From Rhizorhabdus sp. (lineage in GTDB: Bacteria > Pseudomonadota > Alphaproteobacteria > Sphingomonadales > Sphingomonadaceae), in contig SCUQ01000399.1 of NCBI GenBank assembly GCA_004297635.1, positions 1 to 8,529 of the forward strand: a DNA stretch of 8,529 nt, in the 5' to 3' direction. The position numbers and the translations under genes are program-made. Under the pieces are notes generated by a model that was not told the origin of the DNA, searched no databases, and saw only the letters and a list, made by a program, of their open reading frames with translations. Of the stretch, positions 1-6,009 are shown in pieces (positions within the stretch are counted from its first letter, which is position 1; every line of letters starts with the position of its first letter).

Positions 1-372
1 GTCGGCCCGACTTCACCGCACAACTGGGCGCGCCGGGCGCAGCTCCAGCTCGATGCGGGCGATCTGGCCGGTGCGCGGGCCTCGCTGGAAGCGTCGCTGC
101 TGATGGGGCGGTTCGTCCCGGGGCTTACCGTACCACGCCTCCGGATCATCCTGCACCTGCTCCAGCTGAAGCCGGACGGCGACCTCGATGGCTATTTCGT
201 CGATCAGGTTCGCATCGCTGCCCGGAACGAGCCAAACAAGCTGGCGGTCTTTGCCGATGGCGGCGCTGCCGAAGGCCGAACCCAGAAGATCCTTCTATCG
301 GAATTCCGGCTCTATGACGCCTATATCAGAGCGCTGATCGCAAAGCGCGCGATGGACAAGCAGGCGCGCTGA
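1..372 (+). CDS. C-terminal part of a TPR-like protein in a polysaccharide cluster (5' partial)
   Basis: Frame 1 is open from the first base to a TGA at 370-372, giving 123 residues with no start in the window; the internal ATG at 103 is unlikely to be the real start because the frame continues upstream. The visible part begins with an amphipathic, Ala/Leu-rich helical pair (QLQLDAGDLAGARASLEAS) typical of a tetratricopeptide-like repeat. Further helices follow, and the end is basic (AKRAMDKQAR). No membrane segment or catalytic motif is visible. The stop lies 3 nt before the O-antigen ligase-like gene, so the two are very probably in one operon, which suggests a role in envelope polysaccharide assembly. 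That role is inferred from position only; the exact family cannot be named from this fragment. Confidence 0.75.
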   Translation, partial: VGPTSPHNWARRAQLQLDAGDLAGARASLEASLLMGRFVPGLTVPRLRIILHLLQLKPDGDLDGYFVDQVRIAARNEPNKLAVFADGGAAEGRTQKILLSEFRLYDAYIRALIAKRAMDKQAR

Positions 373-375
373 GCC

Positions 376-1791
376 ATGGCAGCCTCCATCCAATCCGCCC
401 CATCGTCGCCCCGGCGCATCGCACCGATATGGTGGGGCGTGCTCCTTCTTCTTGCGCTGGCGCCCATCCCGTTCGGCAGCAATCGCCCCTGGGCGTGGAG
501 CCTGCTGAGCCTGTCGACCGCAATGTTGCTGGCGGCGTGGGCGATTGCGGTGGTTCGGGGAAGCCGAACGCTCGTCTGGCGAAAGGCGCTCACGGTGCCC
601 GTCGTCATCGCCTTCGCGATCATGGGCTGGGTGATCGTCTCGATCCTGCCGGAAACGGCGGGCAGCGCGCCGATCTGGGATTTCGCTTCGGAACAGCTGG
701 GCAGGCCGCTGACGCGCCGTATCTCGATCTCGGTCGACGGATCGCTGGTCGCGCTGATGCGGCTGGCCGGCTATATCGCGATCTTCTGGCTCAGCGTGCA
801 ATATTGCCGCAACCCACGCCGGGCCGAGCATCTCCTTATCCTGCTGAGCTGGAGCGGGCTGGCCTTCGCCCTATATGGACTGATCAATTTCTATTCGGGC
901 AACACCCACCTGCTCTGGTTCGAACGCTGGGCGGGATATGAGGATGTCACCGCGACCTTCGTGAACCGCAATCATTATGCGACCTTCGCCGGTCTGCAGC
1001 TCGTCAGCGCGCTGGGCCTCGGCATATCCTCGTTCCGCGCGGCCTGGCGCGTTTCGGATGCCAGTCAGGCGCGGGCGGGGCGGATCGCCGAAAGCCTCAG
1101 TGGCCGTCCGATCGTCTATCTCCTGATCGCCGTGGTGATCGCCACGGCCTGGCTGCAGAGCCATTCGCGGATGGGCGTCGTCGCCGTCGGGATCGGCATC
1201 ATCGGTCTGCTCGTCCTGTCGTCGGCCACGGGGCTGGTGCGCCGCAGCTGGTGGCTGCTTGCCGTGATCGCGGCCATCGGTTCCTTCCTGGTCATCGTGT
1301 CGGGGCAGGGCGTGCTGCAGCGCTTCAGCCATGACGATACCGATCGTTTTGCGATCTATTCGATCGTCACCGATCAGATCAGCGCCGCGCCCTTTACCGG
1401 CACCGGCTATGGCACCTTCGCGGAGGCGTTCCTGCTGTATCGCGACGTCCGCCTTCCGTCCGCATCGACCTATACGGCCGCGCATAACAGCTACCTCGAG
1501 CTTGCGGCGGAACTGGGCCTGCCCGCCGCGACGCTCGCGGTGTTCGGTATCCTGTGGTGCGTGGGGCTGTGCCTGATCGGGGCCTTCCGGCGCCGCCGGG
1601 ATGCGATCTTCCCCATCGTCGCCGTGGCGGCATCGCTGATCGTCGGCGTCCACGCCTTCTTCGATTTCAGCGTTCAAATACCTGCCATCGCGATCAGCTT
1701 CGCAGCGCTGCTCGGCTGCGGCGTGGCGCAGAGCTGGCAGAGCGAAGCGGGCGGGGACGTGAACCGGGCGGGGTCTGCCGCGCGATCATGA
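376..1791 (+). CDS. O-antigen ligase / Wzy-like polysaccharide polymerase family membrane protein
   Basis: This is a 471-aa inner-membrane protein with about eleven or twelve hydrophobic segments (for example near residues 19-34, 41-60, 72-91, 124-141, 152-172, 202-220, 246-260, 267-287, 292-310, 383-403, 411-428 and 433-450). A larger polar loop at about 311-375 is probably periplasmic. Known landmarks of the Wzy_C/WaaL superfamily are visible: NRNHYATF at 197-204, GTGYGTF at 342-348 and AHNSYLELAAELGLP at 369-383. Family members join lipid-linked glycan repeats, or ligate them to an acceptor, on the periplasmic side. Polymerase and ligase cannot be told apart from sequence alone, but the directly coupled flippase gene favours a polymerase or exopolysaccharide role. 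The start ATG lies 3 nt after the previous stop without a clear ribosome binding site, and the stop overlaps the next start (ATGA), both signs of translational coupling. The length is normal for the family. Confidence 0.88.
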   Translation: MAASIQSAPSSPRRIAPIWWGVLLLLALAPIPFGSNRPWAWSLLSLSTAMLLAAWAIAVVRGSRTLVWRKALTVPVVIAFAIMGWVIVSILPETAGSAPIWDFASEQLGRPLTRRISISVDGSLVALMRLAGYIAIFWLSVQYCRNPRRAEHLLILLSWSGLAFALYGLINFYSGNTHLLWFERWAGYEDVTATFVNRNHYATFAGLQLVSALGLGISSFRAAWRVSDASQARAGRIAESLSGRPIVYLLIAVVIATAWLQSHSRMGVVAVGIGIIGLLVLSSATGLVRRSWWLLAVIAAIGSFLVIVSGQGVLQRFSHDDTDRFAIYSIVTDQISAAPFTGTGYGTFAEAFLLYRDVRLPSASTYTAAHNSYLELAAELGLPAATLAVFGILWCVGLCLIGAFRRRRDAIFPIVAVAASLIVGVHAFFDFSVQIPAIAISFAALLGCGVAQSWQSEAGGDVNRAGSAARS

Positions 1792-3107
1792 CAAACCCTG
1801 TCAGGAGGCTGCTGGACGGCACGCTGACACGAGGCGCGACCTTCTCCCTGCTCCAGTCGGCCACCGGCATCATCGCCTATTTCCTGGCCATGCGCCTGCT
1901 GATCGCGACGCAGGGAACGATTGCGGTGGGGCTCTGGTCGCTGACCGTAGGCACCGTCGCCATCATCCGGCTGGTCGATGTGTCGGGCGGGGCCGGGCTC
2001 GCCCGCCTCGTGTCCAGGCTCCAGGACGATGACGACGCGAAAACCTATGTCGTCGATACGGTCACATTCTTCATCTTCGTCTTCCATCTCGTGCTCATGC
2101 TGGTCGCCATCCTGCCGCTGGAATGGGCGATCGCCGGGATGGTGCCGGCTGGGCAGGTCGCGCTGGCGCAGGAACTGATCGCCTGGGCGGCCGTCATCCT
2201 GATCCTCACCGTGGTGGGTGGGGCACAGGCCAATGCGATCGACGGGCTCCACAAGGTCGACGTCAGGTCGATCATCCTGCTGGTCGGATCGCTGATCTTC
2301 GGTGGCGTATCCTTGTTCGCCATTCCCCGCTGGGGCGTGCGCGGCATCGCCATGGCGCAGCTGGCGCAGACGATCGCGGTGCTGGTCGGGACAAGGGGCG
2401 TCCTGGTCTCGCAGCTGCCGGGCCTCCGCGCCTGGCCGCGCCGGCTGTCGGCAGCGGTGCTGCGCGATGCGCTACCCTATGGCGCGAAGATGCAGGCGTC
2501 ATCGGTGCCGCTGCTGATCTACGAGCCGTTGGCGCGGGTGATCATCAACTATCTGGCGGGCCTGCACGCGCTGGCCACCTACGATCTGGCCTATAAGCTG
2601 TGCGTCTATACCCGCAATTTCATCCAGGCCGCTGCCCAGCCGCTCATTCCCGCGCTGTCGCGGCTTGTGGTGGAAGATCACGATGCCGCCCGCCGCCTCT
2701 TCTACCGCAGCTTCCGGATATTCCTGATCGCCGGGATCGTGATCTTCGCCGGCGTGGCGGTGGCATCACCGCTGGCAAGCTACCTTCTGCTCGGGCAGAT
2801 TTCGGTCGATTTCATCATCGCGACGGTGGCGATGGCGGTGGCCAGCACGGTCGGCACTGCGGCTTTCGTGCCCTCGGTGCTCGGGCAGGCGACCGGACAT
2901 CTGAAGTGGAACATCGCCGGCCAATGGTCGATCGCCCTGCTGACCGTGACGCTGGTCCCCGCTGTCGGCCTGGTGATCGGCACGGACTGGGCGATCGTCG
3001 GCACCGCGCTGGCGGTCGGATTGGGATATAGTCTGATCATCATCGGGAATCTGGGCTACTTCCATCCCCGTCGACACGGAACAGAAGGCGGTGTTGGGAC
3101 GTCGTAG
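1788..3107 (+). CDS. Wzx-like oligosaccharide flippase (MOP superfamily)
   Basis: This 439-aa polytopic inner-membrane protein has roughly twelve hydrophobic segments (about residues 17-37, 45-62, 92-112, 128-146, 160-180, 186-202, 238-258, 311-331, 340-360, 381-398 and 402-423). The pattern and length fit the polysaccharide biosynthesis/oligosaccharide flippase group of the MOP superfamily. Such proteins move undecaprenyl-linked glycan units from the cytoplasmic to the periplasmic face. The N-terminal feature, LTRGATFSLLQSATGIIAYF at residues 13-32, is typical of Wzx-type proteins. The frame is open further upstream to 1554, but I chose the ATG at 1788 because it overlaps the preceding stop as ATGA, and the extra upstream residues are arginine-rich, non-membranous shadow coding. 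Together with the preceding polymerase-like gene it forms a Wzx/Wzy-type pair. The substrate cannot be predicted. Confidence 0.87.
   Translation: MTNPVRRLLDGTLTRGATFSLLQSATGIIAYFLAMRLLIATQGTIAVGLWSLTVGTVAIIRLVDVSGGAGLARLVSRLQDDDDAKTYVVDTVTFFIFVFHLVLMLVAILPLEWAIAGMVPAGQVALAQELIAWAAVILILTVVGGAQANAIDGLHKVDVRSIILLVGSLIFGGVSLFAIPRWGVRGIAMAQLAQTIAVLVGTRGVLVSQLPGLRAWPRRLSAAVLRDALPYGAKMQASSVPLLIYEPLARVIINYLAGLHALATYDLAYKLCVYTRNFIQAAAQPLIPALSRLVVEDHDAARRLFYRSFRIFLIAGIVIFAGVAVASPLASYLLLGQISVDFIIATVAMAVASTVGTAAFVPSVLGQATGHLKWNIAGQWSIALLTVTLVPAVGLVIGTDWAIVGTALAVGLGYSLIIIGNLGYFHPRRHGTEGGVGTS
3078..3103 (+). promoter_or_regulatory. Near-consensus sigma-EcfG promoter for the small secreted protein (candidate)
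   Basis: GGAAC at 3078-3082 is followed after 17 nt by CGTC at 3100-3103, one base away from the GGAAC-N16/17-CGTT pattern known for alphaproteobacterial EcfG sigma factors. It lies within the last codons of the flippase gene, about 40 nt ahead of the GTG start at 3145. That is a sensible distance for a short leader. One-mismatch matches are expected by chance a few times in a window this size, so position is the main support. Confidence 0.4.
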
Positions 3108-3144
3108 CGGCACGGGTGGGGCGTTCGTTGCTTGGAGAAAGCCC

Positions 3145-3396
3145 GTGCAGTTCAAGATCATCATCGCGACGGCCAGCGTCGCCCTTTCGCTTGCTAGCCT
3201 CGCCCAGCCTGCTCATGCCCGAAACCGCGCCAGCGGTCCCGTCAGCAGCGATGCCCGGATCGAGGCGATGATGCGCACCATGGATCGTTTTCAGGCACGA
3301 CAGAACCAGATCGAGCGGTCCAGCGCTTATGCCGAGCGCCAACGGCTACGCGGCGAGGCATATGCCGCACGTTCGACCCGCGATCCCCGGCGCTGA
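3145..3396 (+). CDS. Small secreted protein of unknown function
   Basis: With a GTG start at 3145 this is an 83-aa protein. It has a clean Sec signal peptide: MQFK, then a hydrophobic stretch IIIATASVALSLASLA, then a probable AHA-R cleavage site after residue 25. The mature part of about 58 residues is polar, Arg-rich and probably helical (DARIEAMMRTMDRFQARQNQ, then repeated Glu/Arg/Ala), without cysteines. The frame also allows an ATG at 3091, giving 101 aa and a 17-nt overlap with the flippase. I prefer the GTG because a GGAG at 3134-3137 sits 7 nt before it and because it places the signal peptide at the N-terminus. The gene may have its own stress-type promoter and is followed by a strong terminator. 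I recognise no family. Confidence 0.72.
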   Translation: MQFKIIIATASVALSLASLAQPAHARNRASGPVSSDARIEAMMRTMDRFQARQNQIERSSAYAERQRLRGEAYAARSTRDPRR

Positions 3397-3410
3397 CAGG
3401 GACGGGCACG

Positions 3411-3447
3411 AAAAAAGGGCCGGGTTCGATCGAACCCGGCCCTTTTT
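3411..3447 (+). terminator. Bidirectional rho-independent terminator
   Basis: A perfect 26-nt palindrome at 3417-3442 (13-bp arms, GGGCCGGGTTCGA and its complement) is flanked by six A at 3411-3416 and five T at 3443-3447. It can therefore form a GC-rich hairpin with a U-tract on either strand. It sits 14 nt after the stop of the small secreted protein (plus strand) and 22 nt beyond the stop of csbD (minus strand), so it serves both converging transcripts. The perfect arms leave no unpaired loop bases, so the terminal loop must come from opening the central pairs. Confidence 0.93.
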
Positions 3448-3469
3448 ATAATCAGGCTTTCGCCGACGT

Positions 3470-3649
3470 TCAGACGCGGTTGATAGCGCCCTTTACCTCG
3501 CCCTTGGCCTTTTGCAGATCGCCCTTGGCTTCCTGCGCATCGCCTTCGGCGCGGATATCGGGGCGGTCGAGAGCATCGCCAACGGCGCGCTTCGTCTTGC
3601 CGGCAGCTTCATTGGCATAGCCCTTGGCCTTGTCGATCATCTCACCCAT
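3470..3649 (-). CDS. CsbD-family small stress protein
   Basis: This minus-strand gene encodes 59 residues, beginning MGEMIDKAKGYANEAAGKTK and ending AKGEVKGAINRV. The family signature is the repeated, Lys/Ala/Gly/Glu-rich amphipathic pattern (DKAKGYANEAAGK, AEGDAQEAKGDLQKAKGEVKG), very close to the short CsbD-like proteins widespread in proteobacteria. These are hydrophilic cytosolic proteins of unclear molecular function that are usually induced by general stress. The ATG at 3649 has a strong ribosome binding site (AAGGAGA, with GGAG at 3657-3660, 7 nt upstream). An exact EcfG-type promoter box lies just upstream at 3682-3707. The gene lies downstream of phyR on the same strand but has its own promoter. 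The family call is confident; the function is not. Confidence 0.92.
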   Translation of the reverse strand: MGEMIDKAKGYANEAAGKTKRAVGDALDRPDIRAEGDAQEAKGDLQKAKGEVKGAINRV

Positions 3650-3681
3650 CGGGAATCTCCTTCTCTAAAGCTTGCCATCCT

Positions 3682-3707
3682 AACGCGCGGCGATGCCTAA
3701 ATGTTCC
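3682..3707 (-). promoter_or_regulatory. Sigma-EcfG-type promoter upstream of csbD
   Basis: On the minus strand GGAAC (3707-3703) is followed by a 17-nt spacer and CGTT (3685-3682). This matches exactly the GGAAC-N16/17-CGTT consensus described for EcfG general stress sigma factors. It leaves roughly a 25-30 nt leader before the csbD ATG at 3649. CsbD-type genes are frequent general-stress targets, which fits. Confidence 0.8.
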
Positions 3708-3737
3708 AATAAGTAATTGATTCTACAACGAAACGAT

Positions 3738-4505
3738 TCAGGCGGGGAGCGTCGCTTCGGCGAAGAACAGCGCCTGCGCTATCGCCGCCTTCACGGTCGA
3801 CCGCTGGAACGGTTTGGTGATCAGAAAGGCGGGTTCGGGCCGCTCCCCCGTCAACAGCCGTTCGGGGAAGGCGGTTATGAAAATGACCGGGACCGTGACG
3901 TTGGCCAGGATTTCCTGCACCGCCTCGATCCCGCAGCTGTCGTCGGCAAGATGGATATCGGCCAGCACCAGTCCCGGCCGCCGTGCCCGTACGCTGGCAA
4001 CGGCTTCGGCGTGCGTTACCGCTATGTCGGTCACATCATGGCCCAGATCGCGGACGAGCGTCTCCAGGTCGATGGCGATCATCGGTTCATCTTCGATGAT
4101 CAGCACATCGGTGCAGGCCAAACGCTCGATTTCAGCCACGGCCTCCGCCGCCAGAGCTTCAACATCGCCCCGCTCGCAGCCCATCAGCCAGGCGGCATCT
4201 TCGGCCGCGAAGCCCTCCATCGCGGTGAGCAGCAGCGCCTGTCGGGAGCGCGGCGTGATCTGGGCCAGATGGTGGGGGTGGCCGGCCGCTCCGTCGCGCT
4301 CCAGCTCTTCCTCCCAATGATCGATCAGCGCGGCGTACAGGCCGAGCCGGGGATCGATCTGGCTGGGAAAATCCTGTGGGGCGGCGACGATCGCTTCCAA
4401 TGTCCGCCGGACGAAGTCGTCGCCCTGACGTTGGGATCCGGTCAAGGCCCGGGCATAACGGCGTAGAAATGGTACATGAGGAGCAAGCTCCTGGCCTAGT
4501 GACAC
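3738..4505 (-). CDS. phyR: General stress response regulator PhyR (sigma-like domain plus receiver)
   Basis: This 255-aa protein has the PhyR architecture. Residues 1-130 form an EcfG-like domain lacking a real DNA-binding role: a sigma2-like part (LAPHVPFLRRYARALTGSQR at 7-26) and a sigma4-like part (ITPRSRQALLLTAMEGF at 83-99 with a degenerate helix-turn-helix). Residues 132-250 form a receiver with acidic pocket E138/D139/E140, phospho-acceptor D183 (LADIHLAD), T211 (FITAFPE) and K231 (TKPFQ). In alphaproteobacteria phosphorylated PhyR binds the anti-sigma factor NepR and releases sigma-EcfG. The frame is open up to 4820, but that extension runs through the upstream gene and is Arg/Pro-rich noise. 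The GTG at 4505 has GAGG 8 nt upstream (4514-4517) and matches the usual PhyR N-terminus (SLGQELAPH). nepR, ecfG and a sensor kinase are not adjacent, which is unusual. Confidence 0.93.
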   Translation of the reverse strand: MSLGQELAPHVPFLRRYARALTGSQRQGDDFVRRTLEAIVAAPQDFPSQIDPRLGLYAALIDHWEEELERDGAAGHPHHLAQITPRSRQALLLTAMEGFAAEDAAWLMGCERGDVEALAAEAVAEIERLACTDVLIIEDEPMIAIDLETLVRDLGHDVTDIAVTHAEAVASVRARRPGLVLADIHLADDSCGIEAVQEILANVTVPVIFITAFPERLLTGERPEPAFLITKPFQRSTVKAAIAQALFFAEATLPA

Positions 4506-4538
4506 GCTGCGCACCTCATATGTGGCGGGGGGGCAAGA

Positions 4539-4560
4539 CGCCGCAGCGATCGCTGCGGCG
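4539..4560 (-). terminator. Perfect palindrome between the Gly-rich protein gene and phyR (possible weak terminator or attenuator)
   Basis: The 22-nt sequence is a perfect inverted repeat with 11-bp arms (CGCCGCAGCGA and its complement). It starts 13 nt after the stop of the upstream exported-protein gene and lies 34 nt before the phyR start. On the minus strand the hairpin is followed by TCTTG and then a run of C, so there is no proper U-tract. It may stabilise the upstream message or partly reduce read-through into phyR. Confidence 0.45.
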
Positions 4561-4572
4561 CCGATATGGTCG

Positions 4573-5076
4573 TCAGTTGCCGCCACCCGGCGAACGCGCT
4601 CGCGCACCCGCCTTGGCGTTGGCCCGTCCGCTGGCCGAAACCGTGCCCTCGCTGGCCGGGCGAGTCTTGCGTGTGGCGCGTTTGACGTCATTGACGCCGC
4701 TGTCGACCGCGCGGTCCGCATCCGCTTGCACGCGACCGGCTGCGCGCTGAGCGGCGGCGGTGCCCGGTGTCTGGGTCGAGGGGCTCGTGTCGAGGGACAT
4801 GCCGGTTGCGGCGGCCGCACGGCTCACCGGCGCCTGGCTGGTGCCACCGGCCGTGCCCCCGGCGCCGAGCGTGGTCCGGCTGCTGCCCGCAGCGGTATCG
4901 ATGCTGCTGCCGGCGCCCAGCGCGCCGCTGCCGCCCAGGCTCGTTCCGGCACCACCGATCGATCCGCCGACCGCACTGCCGACGCCGCCGCCTACGCCCG
5001 CGCCCAGCTGGGCGGAGGCGGGCAGGGCGATGACGCCAAGAGCCAGGGCTGCACTGCCCAGAATGATAGTTCTCAT
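4573..5076 (-). CDS. Gly/Ala/Ser-rich exported protein of unknown function
   Basis: With the ATG at 5076 this encodes 167 aa. It has a clear Sec signal peptide (MRTIILGSAALALGVIALPA, cleavage probably after ASA at residue 22). A low-complexity region at about 23-80 follows, rich in Gly, Ala and Ser (GVGGGVGSAVGGSIGGAG, LGGSGALGAGSS). A polar C-terminal part at about 105-167 contains many basic residues (VKRATRKTRPASEG, RANAKAGARARSPGG). There are no cysteines and no recognisable domain. The start is supported by GGAGG at 5085-5089, 8 nt upstream; the longer frame to 5238 runs into the preceding gene. A GGATC-N16-CGTT element upstream resembles an EcfG promoter with one mismatch. The gene directly precedes phyR (67-nt gap), so read-through is possible. 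The composition suggests a surface-associated or periplasmic protein, but this is a guess. Confidence 0.75.
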   Translation of the reverse strand: MRTIILGSAALALGVIALPASAQLGAGVGGGVGSAVGGSIGGAGTSLGGSGALGAGSSIDTAAGSSRTTLGAGGTAGGTSQAPVSRAAAATGMSLDTSPSTQTPGTAAAQRAAGRVQADADRAVDSGVNDVKRATRKTRPASEGTVSASGRANAKAGARARSPGGGN

Positions 5077-5122
5077 GTCATGATCCTCCAAGATCGCGGG
5101 CACGTCCGCCCATCGGCAAGCG

Positions 5123-5147
5123 AACGCCCGGCTGCCGATATCGATCC
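5123..5147 (-). promoter_or_regulatory. EcfG-like promoter with one mismatch, upstream of the Gly-rich exported protein (weak candidate)
   Basis: On the minus strand GGATC (5147-5143) is separated by 16 nt from CGTT (5126-5123). The -35 box differs from GGAAC at one position. The element lies about 47 nt from the ATG at 5076, just beyond the end of the upstream regulator gene. Single-mismatch matches are not significant alone. Confidence 0.3.
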
Positions 5148-5150
5148 GGA

Positions 5151-5894
5151 TCAGGCGGCGACCGAGGAGGTCTCCTGCGGATAGACGCCCGAGAGCACCT
5201 GATCGAAATGGTCGCGGATGCGATCGTTGCAGTCGCACGCGATGGCATGCAGCTGATCGACATCCTGAATGACGATCCTGCGACGGCGCGATCCCAATAT
5301 GCCCTTGATTCCCAGCTGGCGCAGCGACCGGTTGATGAAGCTGCGGCCTACGCCCAGCATCTCGCCGAGCTGCTCCTGCGTGATCATGATCTCGTCACTG
5401 CCGATCCGGTCGCGCGTGGCGAGCAGCCAGCGGGAAAGGCGCTGGGCGATCGTGTGCGATGCGTTGCACGCCGCGGACTGGAACAGCTGGGCCACCAAGC
5501 AGTCGGCATAGCGCGACAGCCAGCGGGAAATGGTCGGCGATTGATCCTTCGCCTGGGCAAGTGCCGCCAGCGGTATGCGCAGGAACTGCCCGCCGAACTG
5601 GACGTGGGCGCGGGCATAGGCCGGCAGCCGCCCGTTCGAAACGAGGCCACCCACGGCACCCTCGCTGCCGATCAGGGCCGCGTCGACAAGGTGGTTGGCG
5701 TCGGCAGCCACCACGAATGACGCGGCGGCGGCATCCAGCGGAAACCAGGCGAAGCGGACATCGTTGCCGGCCTCCTGCAGAATCTTGCCGGGTGCACAAT
5801 CGTGCAGCGTGAAGGAAGGGAGCAGCAAATCCAGGTCGTCGCGCTTCAATGCGGCAAGCAGGCGGCTCTGAACGGCGGTTTCACGGTCGATCAT
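5151..5894 (-). CDS. Crp/Fnr-family transcriptional regulator
   Basis: This is a 247-aa protein. Residues about 12-115 form a cyclic-nucleotide-binding-like beta-roll (LLLPSFTLHDCAPGKILQEA, then VRFAWFPLDAAAASF and AALIGSEGAVGG). A dimerisation helix follows at about 125-160 (SRYADCLVAQLFQSAACNAS; the CNASHTIAQRLSRWLL stretch is conserved in this subgroup). A winged helix-turn-helix is at about 170-210 (MITQEQLGEMLGVGRSFINR). The N-terminal cysteine cluster of oxygen-sensing FNR is absent, and the Arg/Glu cAMP-binding signature is not evident, so the ligand is unknown. I chose the ATG at 5894, not the one at 5945, because GGAG at 5901-5904 sits 6 nt before it and the extra 17 residues overlap a possible promoter. 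It lies 74 nt upstream of the exported-protein gene, on the same strand. It is a DNA-binding regulator whose targets are unknown. Confidence 0.88.
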   Translation of the reverse strand: MIDRETAVQSRLLAALKRDDLDLLLPSFTLHDCAPGKILQEAGNDVRFAWFPLDAAAASFVVAADANHLVDAALIGSEGAVGGLVSNGRLPAYARAHVQFGGQFLRIPLAALAQAKDQSPTISRWLSRYADCLVAQLFQSAACNASHTIAQRLSRWLLATRDRIGSDEIMITQEQLGEMLGVGRSFINRSLRQLGIKGILGSRRRRIVIQDVDQLHAIACDCNDRIRDHFDQVLSGVYPQETSSVAA

Positions 5895-5919
5895 ATTCAA
5901 CTCCACTGATCGACTAGGA

Positions 5920-5944
5920 AACGTTGCACCTCCGTACTTGTTCA
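5920..5944 (-). promoter_or_regulatory. EcfG-like promoter with one mismatch, upstream of the Crp/Fnr-type gene (weak candidate)
   Basis: On the minus strand TGAAC (5944-5940) is followed after 16 nt by CGTT (5923-5920). The -35 box differs from the EcfG consensus GGAAC at its first base. It is placed well: the -10 box is 25 nt before the ATG at 5894 and just upstream of its ribosome binding site. Confidence 0.33.
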
Positions 5945-5956
5945 CTCGAATACACT

Positions 5957-5980
5957 CTGCCCCCGAAATTTTTCGGGCAG
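5957..5980 (-). terminator. Hairpin downstream of the single-domain response regulator gene (possible terminator)
   Basis: CTGCCCCCGAAATTTTTCGGGCAG can pair as CTG/CAG plus CCCGAAA/TTTCGGG, with a two-base bulge. It begins about 30 nt after the stop of the response regulator gene. No T-run follows on the minus strand, so it is at best a weak terminator or a message-stabilising structure. Confidence 0.35.
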
Positions 5981-6009
5981 CGAAACGAAAATCCTGTCTT
6001 TGCTATCGC

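Noticed and set aside
871..1677. 268-codon minus-strand open frame opposite the ligase-like gene
   Set aside because: It is an antisense shadow with His/Asp/Arg-rich composition and no start signals; the plus-strand membrane protein explains the codon pattern.
1554..1787. N-terminal extension of the flippase reading frame
   Set aside because: It overlaps the ligase-like gene in another frame and is Arg/Gly-rich without membrane character; the ATGA overlap at 1788 gives a normal flippase start.
3717..4466. 249-codon plus-strand open frame opposite phyR
   Set aside because: It is a shadow of phyR; the composition is Gly/Arg/Gln-rich and no family features are seen.
4506..4820. N-terminal extension of the PhyR reading frame (360-aa form)
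   Set aside because: It lies over the exported-protein gene and its leader and is Arg/Pro-rich noise; the GTG at 4505 gives the standard PhyR N-terminus.
4943..4947. Another GGAAC on the minus strand, inside the exported-protein gene
   Set aside because: No CGTT occurs 16 or 17 nt downstream, so it is not an EcfG-type promoter for phyR.
4880..5040. GC-rich repetitive-looking stretch that might be a tandem repeat or array
   Set aside because: It simply encodes the Gly/Ala/Ser-rich part of the exported protein; no regular DNA repeat unit or spacer pattern is present.
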